In this document: positions 16,539 through 24,850 of the stretch, piece after piece
Numbering within the stretch: the stretch's first letter is position 1
How the letters are laid out: each line of letters starts with the position of its first letter
NCBI GenBank assembly: GCA_016722635.1
Contig: JADKIX010000011.1
Coordinates: forward strand, 124,001-188,000
Reading direction: 5' to 3'
Length of the DNA: 64,000 nt
From: Rhodospirillaceae bacterium
GTDB taxonomy: Bacteria > Pseudomonadota > Alphaproteobacteria > JAEUKQ01
Program-made: the position numbers and the translations under genes
The notes under the pieces: model-generated
What the model was told of the DNA's origin: nothing
Seen by the model: the letters and a program-made list of their open reading frames with translations, nothing else
Database searches by the model: none

Positions 16539-18346
16539 TGCAGGTTAATTCCAAAAAATCCACCAGGCTTTATCAGTTGATCGGCGGCGGCCTCATCAGC
16601 TTATATTTGATTTTTTCTGCGGTGATGGTCGGCTGGGGAGATTATCTTTTTTTAATCCTGATAATCGCCGGTTGCCAATCCCTATTGGCCATCAGTTTTC
16701 AGCTTACCTACGGCATGGCTGGCATGCTTTCTTTAGCGCAGGTTGGTTTTTTCGGCCTCGGCTCCTACCTTTCCGCTTTCATCAGCCTGTATCTTTCCAC
16801 AGATTTAGTCTTGCATTTTTTATTGATCAGCCTGGTTGTTGTGCCGCTGTCTTACCTGCTGATCTTGCTATTTTCTTCTTTTTCATCCCACAGCTTTGCC
16901 TTGGCAACCCTGGCTTTTAGCGAATTGCTGTACCTTTTAGCTATTCACCTGCAATCCTGGACAGGTGGCGCCAATGGCCTATACAACTTACCTTCCCTGA
17001 CCTTGCTGGAGTGGACGATTGATGATGGGTTGCCCTTGCTGGTTTTAGTATGGCTACTGGTCAGCATAGCCCTAATGGTGGCAATGGGGTTAAAAAGCGG
17101 CTTGAAAGGTTTTCTTTGGCAATGGTTGGAAAAAGACCGGATGGGGTCAGAGAATTTGGGTGTCCCCTATCATTCCTTACGGGTGATTGCTTTCACAACG
17201 GCTGCTGTTCTTGCAGCTGTCGGCGGCCTTTTGCAAAGCCAAAGCGTGAAAGTGATATCGCCCCAATTATTGCAGTTGCCGGGAATGATATTTTGCTTGG
17301 TTTGTGTGGTACTGGGCGGCAAAAAAAGTAGTGTTGGCAGCGTTATCGGGGTACTGGTTTTGTCTTTTGCCAATGAGTGGTTGCGCGATTTTGAAGAGTA
17401 TCATCTTGGTTTTTATGGGTTGTTATTAGTACTTTGTATTCTACTGTTGCCGAATGGATTGGTGGCAGATAGGAAAGCCAAAGCTGCCATCCCTACACCT
17501 GAAACCCCTCCTTTGCTCCTTGCCGCTTCAGCCCCACAACCAACCACCAGCTTTCCTTCTTTATCCTTACAGAATGTGGGTAAAAGATTCGGAGGGGTGC
17601 ATGTCCTGGAACATTTGTCTTTTACCCTTCAGGGTGGACATATATTGGGGATTATTGGCGCCAATGGATCAGGCAAAACCACCCTTATTAATATTTTGAG
17701 CGGAGCAGAACATCAATACCAAGGCAACATTCGCTGGAACGGCAAAAATTTAGCCGCCTTGCCTTTGCTCCACAGGATAAAAACGGGGATTGTCCGTAAT
17801 TTCCAATCCACCCAACGACTCTCAGGCATCAATGTACTTGAATATATTGCTTTGGCCTACCGGATAGCCGAGCCCACCAGCTTGCGGTGGCCCTCGGTCT
17901 TGAATCCTTGGTATAACAGGAACCGGGACAGTCGTGATCTTTCAAAAGCCTTAACCTTTCTTGAGAAATGGGGCCTTAGCCCCTGGCAAACTATGCCTGT
18001 TACCGATCTTAATTCCAGCCAAGCCCGTCTGCTTGAAATCTTACGCACGGCCATTTTTAAGCCGCGGTTGCTATTGCTGGATGAACCCATGGGGAATCTT
18101 GCGGAACCAGAACAATTGGTATTGCAGCTTTATCTTAAAGAACAGCAACGGCAAGATTGTATCATTATCATTGCCGATCACCATATCCCCTGGTTGTTTG
18201 GCTTAGCCGATCAAATTCTATGGTTGGGTGAACCAAGCCCGTCCCGCTTGCAGCAAGCGCCACTCCCCAGCCCACTGGAATTGCAACGAAATGAGCTGTT
18301 CCAGCAGTTTTTTGCTATCTCCCCGATTGGTAGCGCATCCCCATGA
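16538..18346 (+). CDS. Fused LivM permease - LivG ATPase
   Basis: A 602-residue fusion. Residues 1-310 are a LivM permease (GMAGMLSLAQVGFFGLGSYL at 59-78) and residues 340-565 a LivG ATPase, joined by a proline-rich linker (315-340). Walker A GANGSGKTT (374-382), Q-loop NFQSTQ (421-426), Walker B LLLLDE (511-516) and the H-loop His548 are intact. The signature is degenerate: LNSSQ (491-495) where LSYGQ or LSGGQ is expected. The start is the ATG overlapping the LivH stop. In a LivG/LivF dimer this leaves LivG's ATP pocket usable only if paired with an intact LivF signature, which LivF does have. Fused LivM-LivG proteins exist elsewhere. Confidence 0.85.
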   Translation: MQVNSKKSTRLYQLIGGGLISLYLIFSAVMVGWGDYLFLILIIAGCQSLLAISFQLTYGMAGMLSLAQVGFFGLGSYLSAFISLYLSTDLVLHFLLISLVVVPLSYLLILLFSSFSSHSFALATLAFSELLYLLAIHLQSWTGGANGLYNLPSLTLLEWTIDDGLPLLVLVWLLVSIALMVAMGLKSGLKGFLWQWLEKDRMGSENLGVPYHSLRVIAFTTAAVLAAVGGLLQSQSVKVISPQLLQLPGMIFCLVCVVLGGKKSSVGSVIGVLVLSFANEWLRDFEEYHLGFYGLLLVLCILLLPNGLVADRKAKAAIPTPETPPLLLAASAPQPTTSFPSLSLQNVGKRFGGVHVLEHLSFTLQGGHILGIIGANGSGKTTLINILSGAEHQYQGNIRWNGKNLAALPLLHRIKTGIVRNFQSTQRLSGINVLEYIALAYRIAEPTSLRWPSVLNPWYNRNRDSRDLSKALTFLEKWGLSPWQTMPVTDLNSSQARLLEILRTAIFKPRLLLLDEPMGNLAEPEQLVLQLYLKEQQRQDCIIIIADHHIPWLFGLADQILWLGEPSPSRLQQAPLPSPLELQRNELFQQFFAISPIGSASP

Positions 18347-19002
18347 AGTTAGATATCCAGAATCTGCGTTTAGATCCAGCCATTCCCCCCTTGGCCCCAG
18401 TTTTTTGCACCCGCCCCGCTATTATCCATGCAGTTGGTGTCAACGTCTCTTTGTTTTTCCAAGCCATCATGGGGTTGATTGCCCCTTCTCAAGGCTCGAT
18501 TACTTGGAACAATACGCTTTTATCCCAAGATCGCCAAATCCATCAAAGCATTTGGCAAAGATCACGTCTGGGTATCCGCTATTTGCCAAGCCCCAGGCAA
18601 ATATTCCGCGGATTGTCGGTTGAACAATCTCTGAAATTGGCGATCCTCCCCAAAATTGATAGCCATCTCGACGCCCTTCAGGAAATTTATGCGCAATTAC
18701 CCATCTTGGCTGCCAATAGGCAACGCCAGGTTTGGCAACTATCCGGCGGCCAACAGCAAATTTTGGCAATCGCCTGCTGTTTGATTGGCCATGCACAACT
18801 GCTTTTGCTGGAGGATCCCCTGGCAGGATTAAGTATCCCCTTGCAGCAGCAAGTATGGCAATTGCTGCTTTCCCACGTTCAACAGAAACAGGCTTTGGTC
18901 ATTTTGTCATCGATGCAAGCCCTTTATCCACAAGACTCATCCGACTTCCCCACCATCTCTTTTCAACAATGGTCATTAACGGATCCCTTACAATTGGGGT
19001 AA
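18343..19002 (+). CDS. LivF-like ABC subunit with destroyed Walker A
   Basis: A 219-residue homologue of LivF, overlapping the fused LivG by four bases (ATGA). The position that should read GxNGxGKT is IHAVGVNVSLFF (28-39), with no P-loop lysine. Walker B is LLLLED (153-158), with the Asp-Glu order swapped, and the H-loop histidine is absent (VILSSMQ). The signature LSGGQQQ (133-139) is perfect and the PSPRQIFRGLSVEQSL segment matches LivF. It therefore cannot bind ATP normally but can complete the ATP site formed with LivG Walker A. Either a specialised asymmetric ATPase or a decaying gene in an operon whose binding protein is also broken. Confidence 0.8.
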   Translation: MKLDIQNLRLDPAIPPLAPVFCTRPAIIHAVGVNVSLFFQAIMGLIAPSQGSITWNNTLLSQDRQIHQSIWQRSRLGIRYLPSPRQIFRGLSVEQSLKLAILPKIDSHLDALQEIYAQLPILAANRQRQVWQLSGGQQQILAIACCLIGHAQLLLLEDPLAGLSIPLQQQVWQLLLSHVQQKQALVILSSMQALYPQDSSDFPTISFQQWSLTDPLQLG

Positions 19003-19086
19003 AGACAATCAAGCCTTTATTTCCTATAACATCTGGACAAAAAAGCCTTTGCCCTGTAAACAATTGCTTAAAATCGGAGAAATTTC

Positions 19087-19773
19087 ATGCAACCTAGTAG
19101 CTTGATCCTTGATATCAACCAAACAACCGCCCGCTTATTGTTGGAGATTGAGGCGGTGTATTTACGCCCGCAACAACCTTTTATTTTAACATCTGGACGC
19201 GCGAGCCCAGTTTACGTAGATTGCCGCAAAGTCATTGCTTTCCCAAGAGCACGGCGCAAGATTACCGAAATGGCCGTGCAGCTGATTGCAGAAAAAATAG
19301 GGCTTGAGAGCCTGGATGTCATCGCGGGCGGTGAAACGGCAGGCATCCCTTACGCCGCCTGGATTGCCGATGCTTTATCCTTACCGATGGCTTATATCCG
19401 CAAGCAACCGAAAGGTTTCGGTCGCCAATCACAGATTGAAGGAGTCATAAGGCCGGGCAACCGTTGTCTGCTGGTTGAGGATTTAGCAACCGATGGTAGA
19501 AGCAAGGTTAACTTCATCGAAGCCCTCAAAGCAGTTGAAGCCAACATTCAACATACTTTCGTCGTGTTCCATTACGGCATATTTCCTGAAAGCCGTTCTG
19601 TACTGGCCAATTTGCATGTCCAGCTGCATGAACTAGCAACCTGGTGGGATATTTTGGCCGTGGCTGAAAAAGACGGGCGCCTGGTTGGGGAAGACAGCAA
19701 GATTGTCCGGGCATTTTTAGAAAACCCGGAAGGTTGGAAGGCACCGAACAGCAGCAAAACCCTGCCTAAATAA
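19087..19773 (+). CDS. pyrE: Orotate phosphoribosyltransferase
   Basis: A 228-residue enzyme of pyrimidine synthesis that converts orotate and PRPP to OMP. The PRPP-binding motif VEDLATDG (130-137) and the catalytic loop RKQPKGFGRQSQIEG (105-119) are present, and ILTSGRASPVYVDCR (33-47) matches the orotate side. The start ATG 19087 follows GGAGAAATTTC. It stands alone, 84 bases after livF, convergent with the sppA-like gene. Confidence 0.93.
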   Translation: MQPSSLILDINQTTARLLLEIEAVYLRPQQPFILTSGRASPVYVDCRKVIAFPRARRKITEMAVQLIAEKIGLESLDVIAGGETAGIPYAAWIADALSLPMAYIRKQPKGFGRQSQIEGVIRPGNRCLLVEDLATDGRSKVNFIEALKAVEANIQHTFVVFHYGIFPESRSVLANLHVQLHELATWWDILAVAEKDGRLVGEDSKIVRAFLENPEGWKAPNSSKTLPK

Positions 19774-19785
19774 CAGGCCATCACC

Positions 19786-19803
19786 GCCCAAAAATATTTG
19801 GGC
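19786..19803. terminator. Hairpin between convergent pyrE and sppA-like genes
   Basis: GCCCAAA (19786-19792) and TTTGGGC (19797-19803) form a perfect 7-bp stem with a 4-base loop 13 bases after the pyrE stop. There is no T-run, so it is at best a weak or factor-assisted terminator. Confidence 0.4.
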
Positions 19804-19834
19804 TAGGCGTAGGAACAGGGATTTTTTAAAAACC

Positions 19835-20659
19835 CTATAGGCCCAACCTGTTCCACCACCATTGTTCCTCAACCGCCTCAATGAACCCATGGCCTAAATT
19901 GGTTTTAGCCGTATTCCCGGATACCAAACGTTGGATCAGTCCCCTCTTGGCTTCCATGCGGACAAATTTGGCTTTCTTGCCAAATTTTTGTTGCAGCACT
20001 TCCTCTAATGAGCCAATGCCATCGATCAGCCCCTTTTCCAGGGCTTGTTTGCCCGTCCAGATATCACCGTTAAAAACACCAGCCTTATCCGCTGGGATTT
20101 TTGCGCCGCGTCGCTCTTGGACATAGGTTTTGAATTCTTCATGGATACTTTGTTGCAAGGATTTAATTCTTTCTTCATCTTCCGCTTTAACTGGTGAGAA
20201 GGAATCAAGCATCATTTTCCGCTCGCCCGCTGTATAAACGCGGCGCTCGACGCCGATTTTAGCAATCAATTCCGTAAAACCAAAACCCGCGCTGATCACC
20301 CCAATGGAACCGATTAAAGAAGAGGCCTCGGCATAAATCTCATCCCCGGCACAGGCCAGCCAATAACCACCGGATGCCGCCACATCCTCGATAAAAGTCA
20401 GTACAGGGATTTTATGCTTCTCTGCCCTTTGGCGAATGGCGCGGGCAATCAGCGCTGATTGTGCGGGTGACCCGCCGGGGGAATTCACCAGCAACGCCAC
20501 CGCCGGTATTTTCGGGTTACAAAATGCTTTTTCAATTAAATGGTGCAATCCCAAATAGGATAACCCTTGCTGGAAACGTCCCATTCTGCCAATTACACCG
20601 GATAATACCAACAGGGGAATTTCCGCTGGTTGCGATTGCCAAAAAAGAATTTTTGCCAT
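19835..20659 (-). CDS. S49 family signal-peptide peptidase (SppA/SohB-like)
   Basis: A 274-residue serine protease with a Ser-Lys dyad: the nucleophile is Ser96 in VAASGGYWLACAGDEIYA and the base Lys148 in GERKMM. NSPGGSP (59-65) forms the oxyanion region. Such single-domain SppA proteins form barrels that degrade leftover signal peptides; members without an evident membrane anchor, like this one, are common in alphaproteobacteria. The ribosome site GAAGGA precedes ATG 20659. Confidence 0.88.
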   Translation of the reverse strand: MAKILFWQSQPAEIPLLVLSGVIGRMGRFQQGLSYLGLHHLIEKAFCNPKIPAVALLVNSPGGSPAQSALIARAIRQRAEKHKIPVLTFIEDVAASGGYWLACAGDEIYAEASSLIGSIGVISAGFGFTELIAKIGVERRVYTAGERKMMLDSFSPVKAEDEERIKSLQQSIHEEFKTYVQERRGAKIPADKAGVFNGDIWTGKQALEKGLIDGIGSLEEVLQQKFGKKAKFVRMEAKRGLIQRLVSGNTAKTNLGHGFIEAVEEQWWWNRLGL

Positions 20660-20772
20660 TAATTGTTCCTTCCATTTCGTTTCACCTAAAATACCTAATG
20701 ATGTATCAAGTAGTCAGCAAGCCCTTGATAATCAAGTTTTGTTTTCGTAAAATTACGCTTCAAAGCTTATTT

Positions 20773-21549
20773 TTATAACCAATCAATTTTTTGGCTGTGC
20801 CTTAAAACCCCTTCGGCTTGGAGGGTGTAGGAACCATCTTCTGTATGCAAGACCAAGCCAGGATAAAGGCTAAAGGGCGTTTTCGCCCCTTTCATGATTT
20901 GTACCAAAACCCGGTTCGCAGATTTTTGTTGATCAGGCCATAAGGGAAAAACCTTTATTGCGCAGGTTTTTTCCTGAAAGAAAGCCAAAATTTCAGGTAG
21001 TCTATGCGCCACATGGATCAGGGTAATGACCCCCTTGCTTTTGACATGCCGCCAAGCAAACCCTAGCCAATCGATTAGCTGGCTATCACCTTCATACAAT
21101 GCTTGACCGCGTAACAGATTTTCGGTTTTTTTTCCCAATTCGTTAGAACGGTAATAAGGGGGGTTCATCATCACATGATCAACCAACAACCCCTGGAAAT
21201 AGGCAGGGGGCGTTTTCAAATCCCCCTGGATGGAATGGACAAACGGGTGCCAGCCGTTTAAGCAGGCATTTTGATTGGCCAAATCAACCAAACCTTGATG
21301 TAGTTCCAAACCGATGATTTTGGCTGCAGGCCTGCAGGCCTGCAGACATAAAGAAGCCGTACCAACCCCTGCCCCAACATCGATGACTACATCATCCACT
21401 TTATTATCAACCGCAGCCGCCAGCAACACCCCGTCGATGGCAGTACGGTAGCCGGTTTTCGGCTGCAACAAACGCACCCGGCCTCCTAACAATGTATTTT
21501 CACGAACGTCGGGGAAAATATTCTTTGAAGGTTTGGTTTTAGGCATCAT
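20773..21549 (-). CDS. TrmN6/YfiC-like N6-adenine methyltransferase
   Basis: A 258-residue Rossmann methyltransferase with SAM motif VIDVGAGVGTASL (55-67) and the N6-adenine catalytic motif NPPY (129-132). YfiC-type enzymes methylate A37 of tRNA-Val; related proteins modify ribosomal RNA. The reading frame extends upstream to 21699 but would overlap the divergent polyprenyl synthase, so ATG 21549 (or 21546) is preferred; the next part, LLGGRVRLLQPKTGYRTAID, is the family's usual N-terminus. An 8-bp palindromic tandem repeat lies inside the gene at 21324-21345. Confidence 0.82.
   Translation of the reverse strand: MMPKTKPSKNIFPDVRENTLLGGRVRLLQPKTGYRTAIDGVLLAAAVDNKVDDVVIDVGAGVGTASLCLQACRPAAKIIGLELHQGLVDLANQNACLNGWHPFVHSIQGDLKTPPAYFQGLLVDHVMMNPPYYRSNELGKKTENLLRGQALYEGDSQLIDWLGFAWRHVKSKGVITLIHVAHRLPEILAFFQEKTCAIKVFPLWPDQQKSANRVLVQIMKGAKTPFSLYPGLVLHTEDGSYTLQAEGVLRHSQKIDWL
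21324..21345. repeat. CTGCAGGC tandem repeat (2.75 copies)
   Basis: Two exact copies of CTGCAGGC followed by CTGCAG. Each junction forms the palindrome CCTGCAGG. It lies within the TrmN6-like coding sequence (Leu-Gln-Ala-Cys-Arg-Pro-Ala). The unit length is not a multiple of three, so copy-number change would shift the frame. Confidence 0.9.
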
Positions 21550-21663
21550 AAACGGATGATCATCTTTCCAAAAGAATGCGGCAACAGGATGCTTGACCCT
21601 GAAGCTTTTCACTTTATGCTGGGATAATATGTGATATCCGTCAAGAAAAATAAGGAACCAGGA

Positions 21664-22692
21664 ATGGGCAGTTCTTCCATCATTCAATCTTCGATTCAAG
21701 GGCCCAATGCGTTAGAAAAATTGCAACATCTCCTTAAACCCGAATTGGCCTTGATCAATCAATTGATCATTGAACAATTGCAAAACCGGGTTGCTTTAAT
21801 CCCCCAATTGGCTGGGCACATTATTGGCGCCGGGGGCAAAAGGTTACGCCCCATGTTGACCTTAGCCTGCAGCCATCTTTGTGGTTATCAAGGACAACGC
21901 CATTTGTCGCTTGCTGCTTGTGTTGAATTTATCCATACCGCAACTTTGCTTCATGATGACGTGGTGGATGACAGCAAATTGCGTCGTGGCCGATCAACTG
22001 CCAACAGCCTATGGGGTAACCAAGCAAGCGTTTTGGTTGGGGATTTCCTATTCAGCCGGTCTTTCCAATTAATGGTCAAAGACGGCAGTCTGGACGTGCT
22101 GCGCATCCTTTCTTCGGCTGCCGCAACGATTGCGGAGGGCGAAGTTTTACAACTGCTCAATATTCATGACTTAGGCACAACCAAAGCTTCGTACCTGGAG
22201 GTTATCCAATCCAAAACCGCTGCCCTGTTTGCTGCCGCCTGTGAAATCGGCGGGGTTATCGCTGGTAAAGAGGAGGCCGAAACCAAAGCCTTACAAAATT
22301 ATGGGCTAAATTTAGGGATTTTGTTCCAATTGATTGATGATGTGTTGGATTATTCTCCCGACCGCTCGGAGCATTTAGGGAAAATCACCGGGGATGATTT
22401 CCGGGAGGGGAAACTAACGATGCCCGTAATCTTGGCCCTTCAAAAAGCTAGCCCAGCGGAGAATAAATTTTGGCAGCGGACGATGGCAGGCAATCGGCAA
22501 AAAACAGAAGACTTGCAGAAAGCAATCCAGTTGTTACATCAGCATCAATGTTTAGCTAATACCCTTATTTTGGCTAAGGATTACGCCACAAAAGCCCGAA
22601 ATGCCTTAAGCATATTCAAGGAATCTGCTTGGAAAACCATTCTCAATGATTTAATTGGATATTGTTTGGCACGCCCCGGGATGGAAGGATAA
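21664..22692 (+). CDS. Long-chain polyprenyl diphosphate synthase
   Basis: A 342-residue trans-prenyltransferase that extends farnesyl diphosphate to the C40/C50 side chain of ubiquinone. Both aspartate motifs are present: DDVVD (98-102, followed by RRGR) and DDVLD (225-229), with GGKRLRP at 58-64. The start ATG 21664 has AAGGA seven bases upstream; a GTG at 21631 is less likely. Octaprenyl versus decaprenyl product cannot be told from the sequence, so no ispB/ddsA symbol is given. Confidence 0.9.
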   Translation: MGSSSIIQSSIQGPNALEKLQHLLKPELALINQLIIEQLQNRVALIPQLAGHIIGAGGKRLRPMLTLACSHLCGYQGQRHLSLAACVEFIHTATLLHDDVVDDSKLRRGRSTANSLWGNQASVLVGDFLFSRSFQLMVKDGSLDVLRILSSAAATIAEGEVLQLLNIHDLGTTKASYLEVIQSKTAALFAAACEIGGVIAGKEEAETKALQNYGLNLGILFQLIDDVLDYSPDRSEHLGKITGDDFREGKLTMPVILALQKASPAENKFWQRTMAGNRQKTEDLQKAIQLLHQHQCLANTLILAKDYATKARNALSIFKESAWKTILNDLIGYCLARPGMEG

Positions 22693-22797
22693 GTACAAGC
22701 AATCAAGCGCTTTTCTACCCTATTTTGTTTTATTGCCCTTCCATTATACAAATCCAATGAGCATGTAAAGAAATTCCCAAATCCTTTGATTCTTTGC

Positions 22798-22827
22798 TTG
22801 CCAAACAACACTTCCTGTTCTTATAAT
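22798..22827 (+). promoter_or_regulatory. Promoter of the tRNA-Pro gene
   Basis: TTGCCA (22798-22803), an 18-base spacer and a perfect TATAAT (22822-22827). Transcription would begin about 6-7 bases before the mature tRNA 5' end at 22840. Confidence 0.75.
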
Positions 22828-22839
22828 GCCCGTGGTTAG

Positions 22840-22916
22840 CGGAGTGTAGCTCAGCCTGGTAGAGCACTACGTTCGGGACGTAGGGGCCGCAGGTTCAAAT
22901 CCTGTCACTCCGACCA
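22840..22916 (+). tRNA. tRNA-Pro (anticodon CGG)
   Basis: A 77-base cloverleaf. Acceptor CGGAGTG pairs with CACTCCG, the D-arm is GCTC/GAGC, the anticodon stem CTACG/CGTAG holds the loop TTCGGGA (anticodon CGG, reading CCG codons), and the T-arm contains GGTTCAAATCC. ACCA is encoded at the 3' end. No integrase gene or duplicated 3' end was seen nearby, so it is not visibly used as an attachment site. Confidence 0.96.
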
Positions 22917-22996
22917 GTTGTAACAAGGCTTTTCAGAAGATTTTATAGATCGCGTTATTAACCTAAGGGCGAGCTTAGGGCAAACATCGCTAGTTG

Positions 22997-24025
22997 TTAT
23001 TTGATCACACTCATCCATGGCCTGCGCAAGCTATAAGGCATAAGCCCCGCATATCCCATTCGAAACAACATGGTCGGTGTGCCCTTGCCGTGAGCAACCG
23101 CTGTTTGTAACAGTGGTCGTAGTAAGCGCACTTCAATAGGTTGGTTAATGGGGGAATTGCGAATTTTTCTTGCCGTACCCGCCAGCGCAATACGCTCATA
23201 TAAACGGCCTGCCTCAAACCAATTTTGGGGATTTTCTTCATCCACAAAAATTGCCCCCACCATCGGTGATTGTAAAATAAGATCTCGATCAGTCTTAGCT
23301 TGAGATTTTCCAGAAAGAACAAACGGCAGCAGTAATTTTGCAAGCCATGCCGGCAATGATGGTTTTTGCATAGATAGGGTTGATAACCTATCACCTGTTT
23401 TAAGCGCCATCAATGGGTTATATCTGATCCATTTGATTAATTCCTGGCGAAAACCATAATCCTTTAATTGGATCATATCCCCTTGGGCCACAAGATCGGC
23501 AATCATTGTTATTTTCTGCTTATCTTGCAAAAAAACTGCTTGTACCCTTAAACCCTGCGAATGCTTCACAAGCCATTCCATGTCAATATTGGAAATGAAG
23601 CGTGCTTCAAAATGACTGTGGGTTGATTGACGCTCAAAAATTGCGTCAAAAAGACTGTCATCGACAGATAAGTTCGAAGATTTTTTAAATGTCAGCGATG
23701 CCGCGTTTTCACGACCATTAAAAATAATTTCTGTAGCATACCCAGATGCCGAGGCCGCATATACCATATTTTCCGCAGCACAACCAAGGCTTTTATAAAG
23801 ATGGCTGTCATCAGGATCAACAATTGGGCACCGGCGCGTATAATCGGGGATAATTTTAATGGCATTCTGTTGAATTTGGAAAAACCACGGCTGGGTGTTG
23901 TGGCTGGAAGCTGCTAGCGTCCCACACCTAGCAATAAAATATAAATCGAGTTCTTGAGGTGGCAGAAAATTTTTCAGTTGCCTTTGGTCGCTTGCCACTT
24001 GCTCATAACGTAACTTTTTATTCAC
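22997..24025 (-). CDS. Acg-family FMN-binding nitroreductase-like protein
   Basis: A 342-residue protein with the flavin-binding SSHNTQPWFF segment in its N-terminal third (about residue 40) and PDDSHLYKSLGCAAENM after it, both typical of the Acg family, double-length nitroreductase relatives described in mycobacteria. Whether these bind FMN for catalysis or sequester it is debated for the family. GTG 24025 is chosen because AAAGGA lies six bases upstream; the reading to 24085 has no better start. Monocistronic, downstream of the tRNA. Confidence 0.72.
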   Translation of the reverse strand: MNKKLRYEQVASDQRQLKNFLPPQELDLYFIARCGTLAASSHNTQPWFFQIQQNAIKIIPDYTRRCPIVDPDDSHLYKSLGCAAENMVYAASASGYATEIIFNGRENAASLTFKKSSNLSVDDSLFDAIFERQSTHSHFEARFISNIDMEWLVKHSQGLRVQAVFLQDKQKITMIADLVAQGDMIQLKDYGFRQELIKWIRYNPLMALKTGDRLSTLSMQKPSLPAWLAKLLLPFVLSGKSQAKTDRDLILQSPMVGAIFVDEENPQNWFEAGRLYERIALAGTARKIRNSPINQPIEVRLLRPLLQTAVAHGKGTPTMLFRMGYAGLMPYSLRRPWMSVIK

Positions 24026-24203
24026 ACCTATTCCTTTTGAGCTAATTTTTGAGTATAGCCAGCTGTCAGTTAGCACTCTGACCAATCACAATATGGACGC
24101 TGAACAGCTTTAAAGTTACTTTCATTCTTGGTATATTTAGTGGCCCCTGATAGCAACGGCACACCTGTTTTAAGTTCCTGTTTTTGAAGCTACATTTCAC
24201 CCA

Positions 24204-24830
24204 TTAGCGAGCGTTTGTTACCTTGCTTTGCCCAATGGTTGTCGATATATCCTTTAATATCCAGGTAATGGCCCGTTGAAACCCCTCAATAACTGTTGCT
24301 ATATCGTTGTTGGTAATAGGAATTTGTTGTTTGAAAACACGGCTAAAAACCAGCTTGCGGCTTTCTAAATCTATGTCATTGGCTTGAAGAGTAAGCGTAA
24401 CGGTCGGCTTTCCCTGCCAATCAGCCACCTGGAAATCCCTGATTTCCGTTTGCAAAACATAAGCTGCCCGTAATCCGCCATTTTCCCGGCTTAAAGGCAC
24501 AACCAATTTACCGGCTTGGAGATGTTCAACCAATAATTGTTGTAACATTTGAGGGATAGCTTCTGACCAGCTGATACCGGGCAACGGCACGATTTCCTGA
24601 AACGGTTGAGTAACTAAAATCCTATTGGTGTTGAACGGGGCATTGGCCGTCGGCCGGTCAACCACCATGATCGGCAGGTTAGGAGATAAACTGCTTGATT
24701 GCGGTGCCAACACTGTCAAAAAATATTGTTTTTCTGGTTCCGGTTTTTTTAAAATAGAACAAGCCGTTAAGAAGCTACCTAAAATCAGGGCTATGCTGAA
24801 AAAACTCACATATTTTTTTATTTTTGTCAT
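24204..24830 (-). CDS. ABC-transport auxiliary lipoprotein of the Mla/MCE system
   Basis: A 208-residue lipoprotein with a type-II signal ending in the lipobox LTAC, followed by the PqiC/YmbA-type domain (QYFLTVLAPQ near the start). It should sit at the inner face of the outer membrane and accept or pass lipids from the MCE ring. It is the last gene of the four-gene operon. ATG 24830 follows GGAGAT. Confidence 0.82.
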   Translation of the reverse strand: MTKIKKYVSFFSIALILGSFLTACSILKKPEPEKQYFLTVLAPQSSSLSPNLPIMVVDRPTANAPFNTNRILVTQPFQEIVPLPGISWSEAIPQMLQQLLVEHLQAGKLVVPLSRENGGLRAAYVLQTEIRDFQVADWQGKPTVTLTLQANDIDLESRKLVFSRVFKQQIPITNNDIATVIEGFQRAITWILKDISTTIGQSKVTNAR

Positions 24831-24850
24831 TTTTATCTCCGATTAAATGT

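Noticed and set aside
18228..18623. 131-codon plus-strand open frame across the LivG/LivF junction
   Set aside because: LivG and LivF in the other frames show ABC motifs; this frame shows none.
22840..22916. tRNA-Pro as a phage or island attachment site
   Set aside because: No repeated tRNA 3' end, integrase or mobility gene was seen within the window.
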